The notes beneath the pieces are model-generated. The model did not search any database. It had not been told where the DNA came from and saw only the letters and a list, made by a program, of their open reading frames with translations. A DNA stretch of 64,000 nt from Comamonas terrigena NBRC 13299. Its GTDB lineage: Bacteria > Pseudomonadota > Gammaproteobacteria > Burkholderiales > Burkholderiaceae_C. This document shows positions 45,760 to 55,061 of the stretch, one piece after another (positions within the stretch are counted from its first letter, which is position 1; each line of letters begins with the position of its first letter). A program made the position numbers and the translations under genes. Where the stretch lies: the NCBI RefSeq assembly GCF_006740045.1, contig NZ_AP019749.1:1941001-2005000 (forward strand), written 5' to 3'.

Positions 45760-47433
45760 ATGTTTCAAAGTTTTCGCCATGCCATGACCTGGCTGCACAC
45801 ATGGTTTGGTCTGGCCCTCGGATTTGTGCTGATGGCGTGTTTCTTTTTCGGATCGCTGTCGGTGTTCGACCGGGAAATTGACCGCTGGGCCATTCCGGCC
45901 TCGCGTTTCGCACCGCAGCCCATGCCGTCTTTTGACAAGGTGCTGCGACCGGTATTCGAGGATATGAAGCCCAGCCAGCAAAGCATCGAGTTCATGCGGG
46001 ACAAGGTGAACGGGCCCATGCCCGAGCGTTTCGATACCGTGCGCAACTGGGGGGCTTACACCACGCACCGGGACCCGATGCTGAGCCTGTTTGCGGGCTA
46101 TGTGGTGCCCAATGCCAAGAATCCCGATGACGGGGTCCGGGGCAACCGCACCATCGACCCACGCAGCGGCGGGGCTTTGCCGGATGACCAGCTCAAGGTC
46201 GGCAGCGGTTTCCTCTATCCCTTGCACTATAGCCTGACCTTCTACTGGAAGGGGCTGGGTTTCTGGATTGTCGGATTCGCGGCCCTGATGATGCTGGTGG
46301 CACTGGTGACCGGCGTGGTCATGCACCGCAAGTTCTTCCGAGAGTTCTTCACTTTCCGCCCCAAGAAGGCGGTGCAGCGCAGCGTGCTGGACCTGCACAA
46401 CATGATGGGCGTGCTGGCGCTGCCGTTTCACTTCTTCTTCGCCTTCACCGGGCTGGTGATCTTCGCAGGGATCTATTTCCCGGTGTCGCATACCCAACTG
46501 GAGCCGCTGCATGAGTTGCACGAGCAGCATGAGGCGCAGACCACAGGGCTGCCGCATGACCGTGCCGGCGTGGCGGCGCCGCTGGCGTCGGTGGATGACA
46601 TGGTGCGTGAAGCCCAGCGGCGGTGGGCCGCCAAGGGCATGGCCGGCGAGGTGGGGCTGCTCTCGCTGCGCCACGTGGGGGATGCCAATGGCTATGTCAG
46701 CGTCTTCCGTGCCGGAACGGACCGCATTGCGCTGGTGGGCGACGGCATCCATTTCAAGGCCAGCACCGGGGAGGTGCTGCGTGAAGACCCGCCCCGTACC
46801 GCGGTGGACAGCCTCAACACCTTTCTGACGGGGCTGCACCTGCAGCACTTCCGCCACTGGCTGCTTCGCTGTCTGTACGTGCTGGGTGGGCTGATGGGCT
46901 GCGTCTGCATTGCCACGGGTTTCATTTTCTTTGTCGAAAAGCGCAAGAAGCAGCATGCCAAGCAAGGTCGGCAGGGCAGCCGCATTGTGGATGCCCTGGC
47001 GGTGACCACCGTCACGGGCATGCTGATTGCCACCTGCACCATCCTGATTGCCAACCGCCTGCTGCCCGCGTCACTGCCCAGCGGATGGCCGCCCCGAGGC
47101 GATCTGGAACAATACCTGTTCTGGGCCGGATGGGTGGCAGCGATGGCGCACGCCTTCTGGCGCAGCGCACCCGTTGCCAGCGGACAGCCGAACCCTGCCT
47201 GGCGTGAGCAATGCTGGGCCGTTGCCGCCATGGCGGCAACGGCCGTGGGACTTAACTGGATCACGACGGGAGACCACCTGTTGAAGACCGTGGGCGAAGC
47301 CTACTGGCCGGTGGCGGGCGTGGACCTGAGCCTGCTGGTCTGCGCGGCCTTGGCCGTGGTGGCTGCCCGCAAGCTGGCGCTGCGTGCAGCGGCCGTGGGT
47401 TCGGTGAACCGTCTGGAGGCCGCCCATGCTTGA
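45760..47433 (+). CDS. PepSY-associated TM-domain protein (siderophore/iron reductase type)
   Basis: 557 residues. Four principal membrane helices (HTWFGLALGFVLMACFFFGSL, GLGFWIVGFAALMMLVALVTGVVM, MMGVLALPFHFFFAFTGLVIFAGIYF, and later CLYVLGGLMGCVCIATGFIFFV), paired periplasmic PepSY regions and conserved His residues (HTWFG, HNMMG, HFRHWLLR) that may bind haem. Members are proposed to reduce ferric siderophores at the inner membrane. AGGAG precedes the ATG. It overlaps the next gene by 8 bp. Confidence 0.88.
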   Translation: MFQSFRHAMTWLHTWFGLALGFVLMACFFFGSLSVFDREIDRWAIPASRFAPQPMPSFDKVLRPVFEDMKPSQQSIEFMRDKVNGPMPERFDTVRNWGAYTTHRDPMLSLFAGYVVPNAKNPDDGVRGNRTIDPRSGGALPDDQLKVGSGFLYPLHYSLTFYWKGLGFWIVGFAALMMLVALVTGVVMHRKFFREFFTFRPKKAVQRSVLDLHNMMGVLALPFHFFFAFTGLVIFAGIYFPVSHTQLEPLHELHEQHEAQTTGLPHDRAGVAAPLASVDDMVREAQRRWAAKGMAGEVGLLSLRHVGDANGYVSVFRAGTDRIALVGDGIHFKASTGEVLREDPPRTAVDSLNTFLTGLHLQHFRHWLLRCLYVLGGLMGCVCIATGFIFFVEKRKKQHAKQGRQGSRIVDALAVTTVTGMLIATCTILIANRLLPASLPSGWPPRGDLEQYLFWAGWVAAMAHAFWRSAPVASGQPNPAWREQCWAVAAMAATAVGLNWITTGDHLLKTVGEAYWPVAGVDLSLLVCAALAVVAARKLALRAAAVGSVNRLEAAHA

Positions 47434-47755
47434 AGGGCCGACGGCTGCGCTGTTTTTGCTGGCAGCCTGCCTGGCCTGCTGGGCGGGCATGGGCTGGTTG
47501 GCCCTGGCGATGGACGGGCATTGGGAGCAGGTTTTCCAGGCAGAGCAGCCACAGAGCGTGGTGTGGCGGCTGCGGGCACAGGGCGCGGCTGGGCTGGCGC
47601 TGGGCTTGGTGCTGTGCCTGCAGGCCGACCATGCATCGATGGCCGCATTGGTGTGGGTGATGATGCTGGCCGCTGCTGCCTTGTCTGTGGCCATGACGCT
47701 GTCATGGCGTCCGGGCTGGCTGGCATGGCTGGCCTGGGGGGCGCGCAGAGCCTAG
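47426..47755 (+). CDS. DUF3325 small membrane protein
   Basis: 109 residues, three membrane helices (TAALFLLAACLACWAGMGWLALAM, LRAQGAAGLALGLVLCLQ, AALVWVMMLAAAALSVAMTLSW). Third member of the standard DUF3649-PepSY-DUF3325 iron-uptake operon; starts 8 bp inside the preceding gene, so it is translationally coupled. Function unknown. Confidence 0.85.
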   Translation: MLEGPTAALFLLAACLACWAGMGWLALAMDGHWEQVFQAEQPQSVVWRLRAQGAAGLALGLVLCLQADHASMAALVWVMMLAAAALSVAMTLSWRPGWLAWLAWGARRA

Positions 47756-47962
47756 AGGCTGCAAGCGGCTGGATCGGCCGCAGGCCCGCATGCGGGCGAT
47801 TCCGGGTGTGAGAAGGGATGGTTCTCCCATCCAGCCAGGCATTGCTGCGGCCTGGCGAGGTAGCCAGCAATGGAAAGGCCGGTGGTGCGCGCCATCCGTG
47901 CCGTTAGCAGCCATGCGCGCTTTGCTCCGATGTGATCAGGGCATTCACCCCTGCGCATGGCC

Positions 47963-48409
47963 TCAGCTCACTTTGCGCACCTCGGTGGCGGCAGGTTGCA
48001 GCACCGTGCCATCTGGGGCGTGCGGTGCCATGGGGGGCACCGGCTGGCCCGTGCGCTTGTCGATCAGCACCGAATGGCGTTCGCTGGGCGCAAACAGGTG
48101 CTGTTCGCCCCATTGGCGCAGCGCCACCACCACGGGGAACAGGTTTTCGCCCTGCGGTGTCAGCACGTATTCCTGGTAGGCCGAGCCATCCGAGGCGTCC
48201 TGCATGGCCAGGATGCCGGCATCGACCAGCTTGCGCAGCCGGTCGGACAGGATGTTTTTGGCCATGCCCAGGCTGCGCTGGAAGTCGCTGAAGCGGCGCA
48301 TGCCGTCGAAGGCATCGCGCACGATGAGCAGGGACCAGCGATCCCCGATCAGGTCAACGGAGCGCGCAACGGGACAAGGTTGCTCGTTCAAAAATTTACG
48401 GGCTGGCAT
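47963..48409 (-). CDS. HxlR-family winged-helix regulator
   Basis: 148 residues with the HxlR hallmark: Cys near the N-terminus (QPCPVARSVDLIGDRWSLLIVRDAFDGMRRFSDFQRSLGMAKNILSDRLRKLVDAGIL) followed by the wing (YQEYVLTPQGENLFPVV). A C-terminal tail of about 45 residues is variable. Divergent from an MFS exporter gene, the usual position of a repressor controlling its own neighbour; the Cys may sense reactive compounds. Confidence 0.92.
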   Translation of the reverse strand: MPARKFLNEQPCPVARSVDLIGDRWSLLIVRDAFDGMRRFSDFQRSLGMAKNILSDRLRKLVDAGILAMQDASDGSAYQEYVLTPQGENLFPVVVALRQWGEQHLFAPSERHSVLIDKRTGQPVPPMAPHAPDGTVLQPAATEVRKVS

Positions 48410-48451
48410 GGGGTCTACGGCAGGGTGGGCGGCAGCGGGTTGTTTGGTTGC

Positions 48452-48500
48452 ATTTTAAAACTACATGTCTTAGCATCGTTCTGGTTTTGTTTTAAAACTA
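48452..48500. promoter_or_regulatory. Repeated operator-like motif between hxlR-type gene and MFS gene
   Basis: TTTTAAAACTA occurs twice, at 48453-48463 and 48490-48500, 37 bp apart; the second is part of the dyad GTTTTAAAAC. They lie in the shared promoter and are candidates for the HxlR regulator. Confidence 0.5.
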
Positions 48501-48520
48501 GTTTGAGTGAGCTTGGAACC

Positions 48521-49759
48521 ATGAAAGCCTGCACCGCACCACCATCACCCCCGCCGTTGCCGCAGCGCTGTGCACCGGCGCAGTCTGTAGACATGCCCCG
48601 CAGCCTGGTCTGGCTGTTCGCCGTGGCCAGCGGCCTGAGCGTGGCCAATGTCTATTACGCGCAGCCCTTGCTGGACGCGTTGGCGCAGGACTTTGGCATC
48701 AGCCATGCGGCGGTGGGCGGTGTGGTCACGGCCACACAAGCCGGATGTGCGATGGCGTTGCTGCTGCTGGTGCCCCTGGGCGACCGGGTGGAACGCCGCC
48801 GCCTGATGGCCCTGCAGTTGCTGGCACTGGCCGCGGCGTTGGTGGCCGTGGCCATGGCCCAGTCGGTTCCCGCATTGCTGGCGGGCGTGCTGGCCGTAGG
48901 TTTGCTGGGGACGGCAATGACGCAGGGGTTGATCGCTTATGCCGCCAGCGCGGCAGCGCCCCAGGTGCAGGGGCGTGTGGTCGGCGCGGCACAGGGCGGG
49001 GTGTTCATCGGTCTGCTGCTGGCCCGGGTGTTTGCCGGGGGCATCAGCGATGTGGCGGGTTGGCGCGGCGTGTATCTGTGTGCTGCGGTGCTGATGCTGC
49101 TCGTTGCCTTGCCGCTCTGGAGACGGCTGCCTGTGTTGCCCGCATCGCCCGATGCGATGGGCTACTGGCGCCTGATTGTGTCCATGCTGACGCTGCTGCG
49201 GGAAGAGAAGGTGCTGCAGGTGCGCGGGGTACTGGCGCTGCTGATGTTTGCGGCCTTCAACATCTTCTGGAGTGCGCTGGTGTTCCCGTTGAGTGCGCCG
49301 CCCCATGGCTTCTCCCACACCGCCATCGGCGCGTTGGGCCTGGTCGGTGCGGTGGGGGCGCTGGCCGCTGCGCGCGCCGGGCAATGGGCGGACCACGGCC
49401 ATGCGCAGCGCACCAGTGCGGCAGCGCTGGTGCTGTTGCTGCTGGCCTGGTGGCCGCTGTCGTTGATGGAGCGCTCGCTGGGCGCGTTGGTGGTGGGCAT
49501 CGTGCTGCTCGATATGGGAGGGCAGGCACTGCACGTGACCAACCAGAGCATGATTTTCCGCACCCGGCCCGAGGCCCACAGCCGGCTGGTCGGCCTCTAC
49601 ATGCTGTTCTATGCGATTGGCAGCGGACTGGGGGCGATTGGCACGACGGCGATCTATGCCCGCGCGGGCTGGCAGGGCGTGTGTCTGCTTGGCGCTGCGG
49701 TCAGTGTGCTGGCACTGCTGTTCTGGTGGGGGACGCGGCCGACCACGAAGCAGGCATGA
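48521..49759 (+). CDS. Major facilitator superfamily transporter (Bcr/YnfM-like)
   Basis: 412 residues, 12 predicted membrane helices. Seen: VANVYYAQPLLDALAQDFGIS, the motif-A loop PLGDRVERRRLMALQ after helix 2, a motif-C-like GLLGTAMTQGLIAYAASAAAP, and a second half with the typical central loop. Adjacent to an HxlR repressor (divergent) and a PLP decarboxylase (downstream, same strand), so it may export an amine or amino acid. Tandem repeats surround its stop. Confidence 0.9.
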   Translation: MKACTAPPSPPPLPQRCAPAQSVDMPRSLVWLFAVASGLSVANVYYAQPLLDALAQDFGISHAAVGGVVTATQAGCAMALLLLVPLGDRVERRRLMALQLLALAAALVAVAMAQSVPALLAGVLAVGLLGTAMTQGLIAYAASAAAPQVQGRVVGAAQGGVFIGLLLARVFAGGISDVAGWRGVYLCAAVLMLLVALPLWRRLPVLPASPDAMGYWRLIVSMLTLLREEKVLQVRGVLALLMFAAFNIFWSALVFPLSAPPHGFSHTAIGALGLVGAVGALAAARAGQWADHGHAQRTSAAALVLLLLAWWPLSLMERSLGALVVGIVLLDMGGQALHVTNQSMIFRTRPEAHSRLVGLYMLFYAIGSGLGAIGTTAIYARAGWQGVCLLGAAVSVLALLFWWGTRPTTKQA

Positions 49760-49787
49760 AGCAGGCATGAAACAGGCATGAAACAGG
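49747..49787. repeat. 11-bp tandem repeat at the end of the MFS gene
   Basis: GAAGCAGGCAT occurs twice, then GAAACAGGCAT and a partial GAAACAGG, across the stop codon of the MFS gene. Each copy adds a potential ATGAA start/stop; because the unit is not a multiple of 3, copy changes would alter the C-terminus or the spacing to the decarboxylase. Confidence 0.8.
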
Positions 49788-49803
49788 AAAGGGAGATGCT
49801 CCA

Positions 49804-51162
49804 ATGAACGAACTGGAACTTTTGGCCCATGCCGATGTGCGCGGGCGCCGCTACACCGAAGCCAACGGCCAGCGCCGCGTGTTTCCGTTGGAGGAAGCGA
49901 TTGCCGCATTGGCGGCCTTCGATGAGTCGCTGCCCGCCCTGGGTTTGCCGGCGGAGGCCACGCTGGCGCTGCTGGACGATGTGGGGTCCCCTGCAACCAC
50001 GGCATCCAATGGGCCACGCTATTTCGGGTTTGTGATCGGCGCGGCATTGCCGGTCGCCGCGGCGGCGGAACGCTTGATGCTGGCGTGGGACCAGTGTGCC
50101 TCGACCTTCGACAATTCCCCGGTATCGGCCACGGTGGAGCGTGTGGCCGCCCGCTGGGTGCTGGACGCCCTGGATCTGCCGCGGGACAGCGCCGTCGGCT
50201 TTGGCACCAGCGCCACTGCCTGTACCTTGACCGCTCTGGCTGCAGCGCGGCGCGAGCTGCTGGCACGGCAGGGCTGGGATTTCGACGGCCAAGGGCTGCA
50301 TGGTGCGCCGGAGATACGGGTGGTGGTGTCCGCGCTGGTGCACACCACGGTCAAGAAGGCATTGCGCGTGCTGGGCTTCGGGCTGAACCAGATCGTTCAT
50401 GCGCCGGTCGATGGCCAGGGGCGGGTGGACGTGACGCAACTGCCGGCTCTGGATGCACGCACCATCCTCTGCCTGCAGGCCGGCGAGGTGAATACCGGCG
50501 CCTTTGATCCCTTTGCGCAGATCCTGCCGCATGCCAGAGCGGCCGGGGCATGGGTGCATGTGGATGGCGCTTTCGGCCTGTGGGCCCGGGCTTCCTCGCT
50601 GGCCCACCTGACCCAGGGCATCGAGCTGGCCGACAGCTGGACGACCGATGCGCACAAATGGCTCAACACCCCTTACGACTGCGCCATGGCCATTTGCCGT
50701 GATGCGCGGGTGCTGGCCGAGGCCATGAACAGTGATGCGGCCTATTCCAGCGCCAGCCTGGATGCCCAGAAGAATCTGACGCTGGAGTTTTCACGTCGGC
50801 CCCGCGGGATTCCGGTGTGGGCGGCATTGCGCAGTCTGGGCCGCCAGGGCATTGCCGAGCTGGTGGAGCGGCATTGTGCGCAGGCGCGCCGTATCGGGGA
50901 AGGTCTGGCGCAGGCCGGGTTCGAGGTGCTCAACACCGTGACGCTCAACCAGGTGCTGTTCCGCTGCGCCAGTGACGCACACACCCATGCGGTGCGCGTT
51001 GCAGTGCAGGCCTCTGGCGAGGCATGGTTCGGCGGCACCCTGTGGCAGGGACGGCCTGCCATGCGCATCAGCGTGTCGTCCTGGCGCACGCGGGACGAAG
51101 ATGTGGAGGCGCTACTGGCCTTGCTGGAGATGGCGGGGCGGAAAAGCGCTGTGGGTCGGTGA
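49804..51162 (+). CDS. PLP-dependent group II decarboxylase-like enzyme
   Basis: 452 residues of the fold-type I decarboxylase family (glutamate, aromatic amino acid, diaminobutyrate decarboxylases). Seen: GFGTSATACTLTALAAARRELL (PLP phosphate region), VSALVHTTVKKALRVLGFG (stacking His), HVDGAFGLWA (the DxA Asp) and the Schiff-base Lys in SWTTDAHKWLNTPYDC. Start preceded by GGGAGATG. Amino-acid or amine specificity is not readable. Likely operon with the MFS exporter 45 bp upstream. Confidence 0.88.
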   Translation: MNELELLAHADVRGRRYTEANGQRRVFPLEEAIAALAAFDESLPALGLPAEATLALLDDVGSPATTASNGPRYFGFVIGAALPVAAAAERLMLAWDQCASTFDNSPVSATVERVAARWVLDALDLPRDSAVGFGTSATACTLTALAAARRELLARQGWDFDGQGLHGAPEIRVVVSALVHTTVKKALRVLGFGLNQIVHAPVDGQGRVDVTQLPALDARTILCLQAGEVNTGAFDPFAQILPHARAAGAWVHVDGAFGLWARASSLAHLTQGIELADSWTTDAHKWLNTPYDCAMAICRDARVLAEAMNSDAAYSSASLDAQKNLTLEFSRRPRGIPVWAALRSLGRQGIAELVERHCAQARRIGEGLAQAGFEVLNTVTLNQVLFRCASDAHTHAVRVAVQASGEAWFGGTLWQGRPAMRISVSSWRTRDEDVEALLALLEMAGRKSAVGR

Positions 51163-51247
51163 GCGGCCATGGTGTGCCGCCCTGCCGGTCAGGTCCAGGC
51201 GCTCCGGCAGGAGCAGGCCGGAGCGGTGTGCTCCGGCTGTGCCTTTG

Positions 51248-53863
51248 TTACTCCGCCAGTGCGTTCACCAGATCGGTTTCCAGCTCCAGCTGGGCGGTGT
51301 TGTTGCCCAGTGTGGGGCCCTGGATCAGAAAGCTGTCCTCCACCCGTTCGCCCAAGGTGCTCACCTTGGCCAGCTGCACGCTAACTCTGTGTTCGGCCAG
51401 CACACGGGCCACGGTGTAGAGCAGACCGGCGCGGTCGCTGGCGGAGATTTCCAGCAGCCAGTGCTGTGATTTTTCGTCCGGCTGCAGCACCACGCGCGGC
51501 GGCATGGGGAAGCTGCGCACCCGGCGCGAGACGCGGCGGCGTGCCGGCGGGGGCAGGGGGCCTTCGGCCTCGATGGCATGGGGCAGACCTTCCTCGATCA
51601 GCGCGGTCAACTCGCGCCAGTGCACTTCCAGCGGCTCACTGGTGATGACCTGGAAGGTGTCCAGCGCGTAGCCGTTGCGTGCGGTGTGGATGCGTGCGTC
51701 CAGAATGGAGAAGCCCGAGCGGTCGAAGTAGCCGCAGATGCGGGCAAACAGGTCGCTGCGGTCGGGCGTGTAGACCATGACCTGCACGCCTTCGCCGGCC
51801 AGCGACTGGCGCGCCCGCACGATGGGGGTGGGCGTGCCCACATAGCGGCCCAGGTGGCGGGCGTGCCAGGCGATGTCGGCGGCCTCGTGGCGCATGAAGT
51901 AGCTCACGTCCAGCGTGTTCCACAGCAGCTTGTGCGATTCGTGTGGCTGTGCGCTGAGTGCCAGCTGCACCAGGGCTTCGCGCTTGCGCGCCTCGACCAG
52001 GGCCGCGGCGTCGGGCGCCCGGCCGCCCAGCATGCGCACGGTGGCGTGGTACAGGTCTTCCAGAAGCTTGCCCTTCCACGCGTTCCAGACCTTGGGGCTG
52101 GTGCCGCGGATATCGGCCACGGTCAGCAGGTACAGGGCGGTGAGGTGGCGTACCGAACCCACGCGGGCGGCAAAGGCGCGGATCACGTCGGGATCGGTGG
52201 TGTCCTGCTTTTGCGCCACCTGGCTCATGGTCAGGTGTTCGCGCACCAGGAATTCGACCATCTGCGCGTCGTCCGCGTCCACGCCATGCTGGCGGCAGAA
52301 ACGCTTCACCTCGATGGCGCCGATCTGCGAATGGTCGCCGCCCCGGCCCTTGCCGATGTCGTGAAACAGGGCGGCGAGGTACAGCAGCCAGGGCTTGTCC
52401 CAGCCGCTGGCCAGCTGGGAGCAGAAGGGGTATTCGTGCACATGCTCGGCCATGAAGAAGCGCCGCATATTGCGCAGCACCATCAGCGTGTGCTGGTCCA
52501 CCGTGTAGACGTGGAACAGGTCGTGCTGCATCTGGCCGACGATGCGGCGGAAGGCCCACAGGTAGCGCCCCAGCACCGAGGTCTGGTTCATCAGCCGCAT
52601 GGCGTGGGTGATGCCGCTGGGTTGCTGCAGGATCTGCATGAAGGTGGCGCGGTTGACGGGATCGCGGCGGAAGGCGCCGTCCATCATGCCGCGCGCCGAG
52701 TACAGCGCGCGCAGCGTGCGCGCAGACAGGTCGCGCAGGCCGGGAGAGGTCTCGTAGGTCAGAAAGGTGGCCAGGATGGCCTGGGGATCGCGGCGGTACA
52801 GGTCGTCGCTGGCGACTTCGATCAGGCCGTCCTTGTCATAGAAGCGGTCGTCGATTCGCACCATGGCGCCCTGGCTGGCGGGGTACAGGCGCTCTTCGAT
52901 GTTCAGCAGCAGGATCTGGCTGAGCTGGGTGACGGCCTTGGCCGCCCAGTAGTAGCGGCGCATCAGCCCTTCGCTGGCGCGCACCGGCATGCGCTGGCCG
53001 GTGCGCTGGTGGCTGTGAAAGCCCAGCTGTTCGGCCACGGTGGTCTGCAGGTCGAACAGCAGGCGGTCTTCATGCCGCCCGGTGGCCGCGTGCAGGCGGG
53101 CGCGGATGTGGCTGATCAGCGCTTCGTTGCGTTCCAGCTGCTGGGCTTCGAAATGCGTGGCAATGCCGCTTTGGGCCAGTTCCTTCCAGCTGCTGCCCAG
53201 GCCGGCGGCCTTGGCGACCCAGAGGATGGTGTGCAGATCGCGCAGGCCACCGGGCGATTCCTTGCAGTTGGGCTCCAGCGCGTAGGCGGTGTTCTCGAAC
53301 TTGTTGTGGCGCTGGCGCATCTCCAGCATCTTGGCGGTGAAGAAGGCGCGTGGATTGAGCAGCGCACGAAAGCGCTGCTGCATCTGGGCGAACAGTGCCA
53401 GATCGCCGTCGATCAGGCGCGACTCCAGCAGCGCGGTCTGGATGGTGACGTCGGCTGCGGCTTCGTCCACGCATTCCTCCACGGTCCGCACACTGGAGCC
53501 GATTTCCAGCCCGGTGTCCCAGCAGGCTCCGATGAATTGCTCGAGCTGGGCCTTGAAAGGGCTGTCCTCGCCGGCGGGGTGTTCGGGCACCAGCACCAGC
53601 ACGTCCACGTCGGAGGCGGGAAACAGCTGGGCACGGCCATAGCCGCCCACGGCGATCAGGGCCACGCAGTCCGGCAGGCCGGTCAATTGGCGCAGCGCCT
53701 GCAGGTGCTGGTCGGTGCGCTCGGACAGCTTGTGCAGCAGCGGCCGCACGCTGCGTTTGGCGGGGGCGGGCTGCTTGAACTGCTCCACCAGCGCGGCCTT
53801 GTCCTGGCGGTAGGCGTTGCGCAAAGCGGTCAGATCGGAGAGGGCGGGGGCGAGCGTGGTCAT
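51248..53863 (-). CDS. glnD: [Protein-PII] uridylyltransferase/uridylyl-removing enzyme
   Basis: 871 residues; the nitrogen-status sensor that modifies PII. Seen: nucleotidyltransferase domain with GGYGRAQLFPASDVDVL (about 75-95), the HD phosphohydrolase domain with HDIGKGRGGDHSQIG (about 440), and two C-terminal ACT domains (glutamine binding) around LARICGYFDRSGFSILDARIHT and RAGLLYTVARVLAEHRVSVQLAKVSTLGERVEDSFLI. Start at MTTLAPALS; the 19 upstream codons are not family-like. It is downstream of map but separated from it by a terminator. Confidence 0.97.
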   Translation of the reverse strand: MTTLAPALSDLTALRNAYRQDKAALVEQFKQPAPAKRSVRPLLHKLSERTDQHLQALRQLTGLPDCVALIAVGGYGRAQLFPASDVDVLVLVPEHPAGEDSPFKAQLEQFIGACWDTGLEIGSSVRTVEECVDEAAADVTIQTALLESRLIDGDLALFAQMQQRFRALLNPRAFFTAKMLEMRQRHNKFENTAYALEPNCKESPGGLRDLHTILWVAKAAGLGSSWKELAQSGIATHFEAQQLERNEALISHIRARLHAATGRHEDRLLFDLQTTVAEQLGFHSHQRTGQRMPVRASEGLMRRYYWAAKAVTQLSQILLLNIEERLYPASQGAMVRIDDRFYDKDGLIEVASDDLYRRDPQAILATFLTYETSPGLRDLSARTLRALYSARGMMDGAFRRDPVNRATFMQILQQPSGITHAMRLMNQTSVLGRYLWAFRRIVGQMQHDLFHVYTVDQHTLMVLRNMRRFFMAEHVHEYPFCSQLASGWDKPWLLYLAALFHDIGKGRGGDHSQIGAIEVKRFCRQHGVDADDAQMVEFLVREHLTMSQVAQKQDTTDPDVIRAFAARVGSVRHLTALYLLTVADIRGTSPKVWNAWKGKLLEDLYHATVRMLGGRAPDAAALVEARKREALVQLALSAQPHESHKLLWNTLDVSYFMRHEAADIAWHARHLGRYVGTPTPIVRARQSLAGEGVQVMVYTPDRSDLFARICGYFDRSGFSILDARIHTARNGYALDTFQVITSEPLEVHWRELTALIEEGLPHAIEAEGPLPPPARRRVSRRVRSFPMPPRVVLQPDEKSQHWLLEISASDRAGLLYTVARVLAEHRVSVQLAKVSTLGERVEDSFLIQGPTLGNNTAQLELETDLVNALAE

Positions 53864-53992
53864 GTTGGCAATGCAAGCAAAAAACGTGCGCAAATGGTGC
53901 GGAACTGGGCAGGCGTGCACCGCACACGTGCACTGTAGCGGCTCTGCGGGGCGACGGGTCTTTGGCGCAGGCGCTGGCCGGTCTGGTGGCGC

Positions 53993-54029
53993 AAAAAAAG
54001 CCGCTGGACCCCCAAAGGGTGCAGCGGCG
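53993..54029 (-). terminator. Rho-independent terminator of map
   Basis: Minus-strand stem GCCGCTG..CAGCGGC with an inner pairing, followed by seven T, about 40 bp past the map stop. It separates map from glnD. Confidence 0.8.
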
Positions 54030-54070
54030 GGCGGGCAGCGCAGCAGGGGCCTGCGCGGAACCGTGCTGGA

Positions 54071-54883
54071 TCAGGTGCGCAGCGCGGTGATGAAATCCGG
54101 CGGGGTGGGCGAGCCGTCCGACCAGGTCAGGATGTCGTAGCCGGTCTTGGTGACGGCCAGCATCAGTTCCCACTGGGCGGTCAGGCTGTGGTCCTTGGTG
54201 ATCACGGTCCAGCCGTCGGGCATGGCCTTGATGTCCCTCTTGCCCAGGTTGAGCATGGGCTCGATGGTGAAGACCATGCCTTCTTCCAGCACCACACCGG
54301 TGCCGGGGCGGCCGTAGTGCAGCACCTGGGGCTCGTCGTGGAACACCTTGCCGATGCCGTGGCCGCAGTATTCACGCACCACCGACAGGTTGTGGCCTTC
54401 GGCGAAGGACTGGATGGCGTGGCCGATATCGCCCAGGGTGGCGCCGGCCTTGACCTGCTGGATGCCCTTCCACATGGCTTCAAACGTCAGCTGGCATAGG
54501 CGCTTGCCGGCAATCGTTCCGTCGCCCACGATGAACATGCGGCTGTTGTCGCCAAACCAGCCGTCGTCGGTGATGATGGTCACGTCCACATTGACGATGT
54601 CGCCCTTCTTGAGCGGCTTGTCGTTGGGGATGCCATGGCAGACCACGTGGTTGACCGAGGTGCAGACATAGGCCGGGTAGGGCGTCATGCCCGGCGGCTG
54701 GTAGCCCAGGCAGGCGGTCTTGGTGCCTTGCTGGGCCATGCGTTCGGCGCACAGATCGTCGATCTGCTGGGTGGTGATGCCGGGCTTGATGTGGGGGGTG
54801 ATGTAGTCCAGCACATCCGAAGCAAAGCGGCCTGCGACGCGCATGCGCTCGATGTCTTCGGGGGTCTTCAGTGTGATGCTCAT
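54071..54883 (-). CDS. map: Type I methionine aminopeptidase
   Basis: 270 residues; removes the initiator Met from new proteins. The five metal ligands are in place: Asp in NVDVTIITDDGW, Asp in GDNSRMFIVG, His in CGHGIG, Glu in TIEPML, and Glu in AQWELML (here W instead of the usual F). A start at MSITLKTPEDIERM is supported by the family and by the short upstream remainder. Essential gene; terminator after it. Confidence 0.96.
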   Translation of the reverse strand: MSITLKTPEDIERMRVAGRFASDVLDYITPHIKPGITTQQIDDLCAERMAQQGTKTACLGYQPPGMTPYPAYVCTSVNHVVCHGIPNDKPLKKGDIVNVDVTIITDDGWFGDNSRMFIVGDGTIAGKRLCQLTFEAMWKGIQQVKAGATLGDIGHAIQSFAEGHNLSVVREYCGHGIGKVFHDEPQVLHYGRPGTGVVLEEGMVFTIEPMLNLGKRDIKAMPDGWTVITKDHSLTAQWELMLAVTKTGYDILTWSDGSPTPPDFITALRT

Positions 54884-55061
54884 GCTGCCAATTATCCCAT
54901 TGCGGGCTTGAACCTGCAGGGGCAAGGGGCGGGAGTGCTTCGGGTTAGTGCTAGGCACGGTAAAATCAGAGGCTCACCGATTCAGCGCTTTGGTCGGCCC
55001 CCTCGCAACAGGGGGCGGGCCAGGGTGCCCTTCACCAGCCTTCACATAAACAGGCCGCCAC

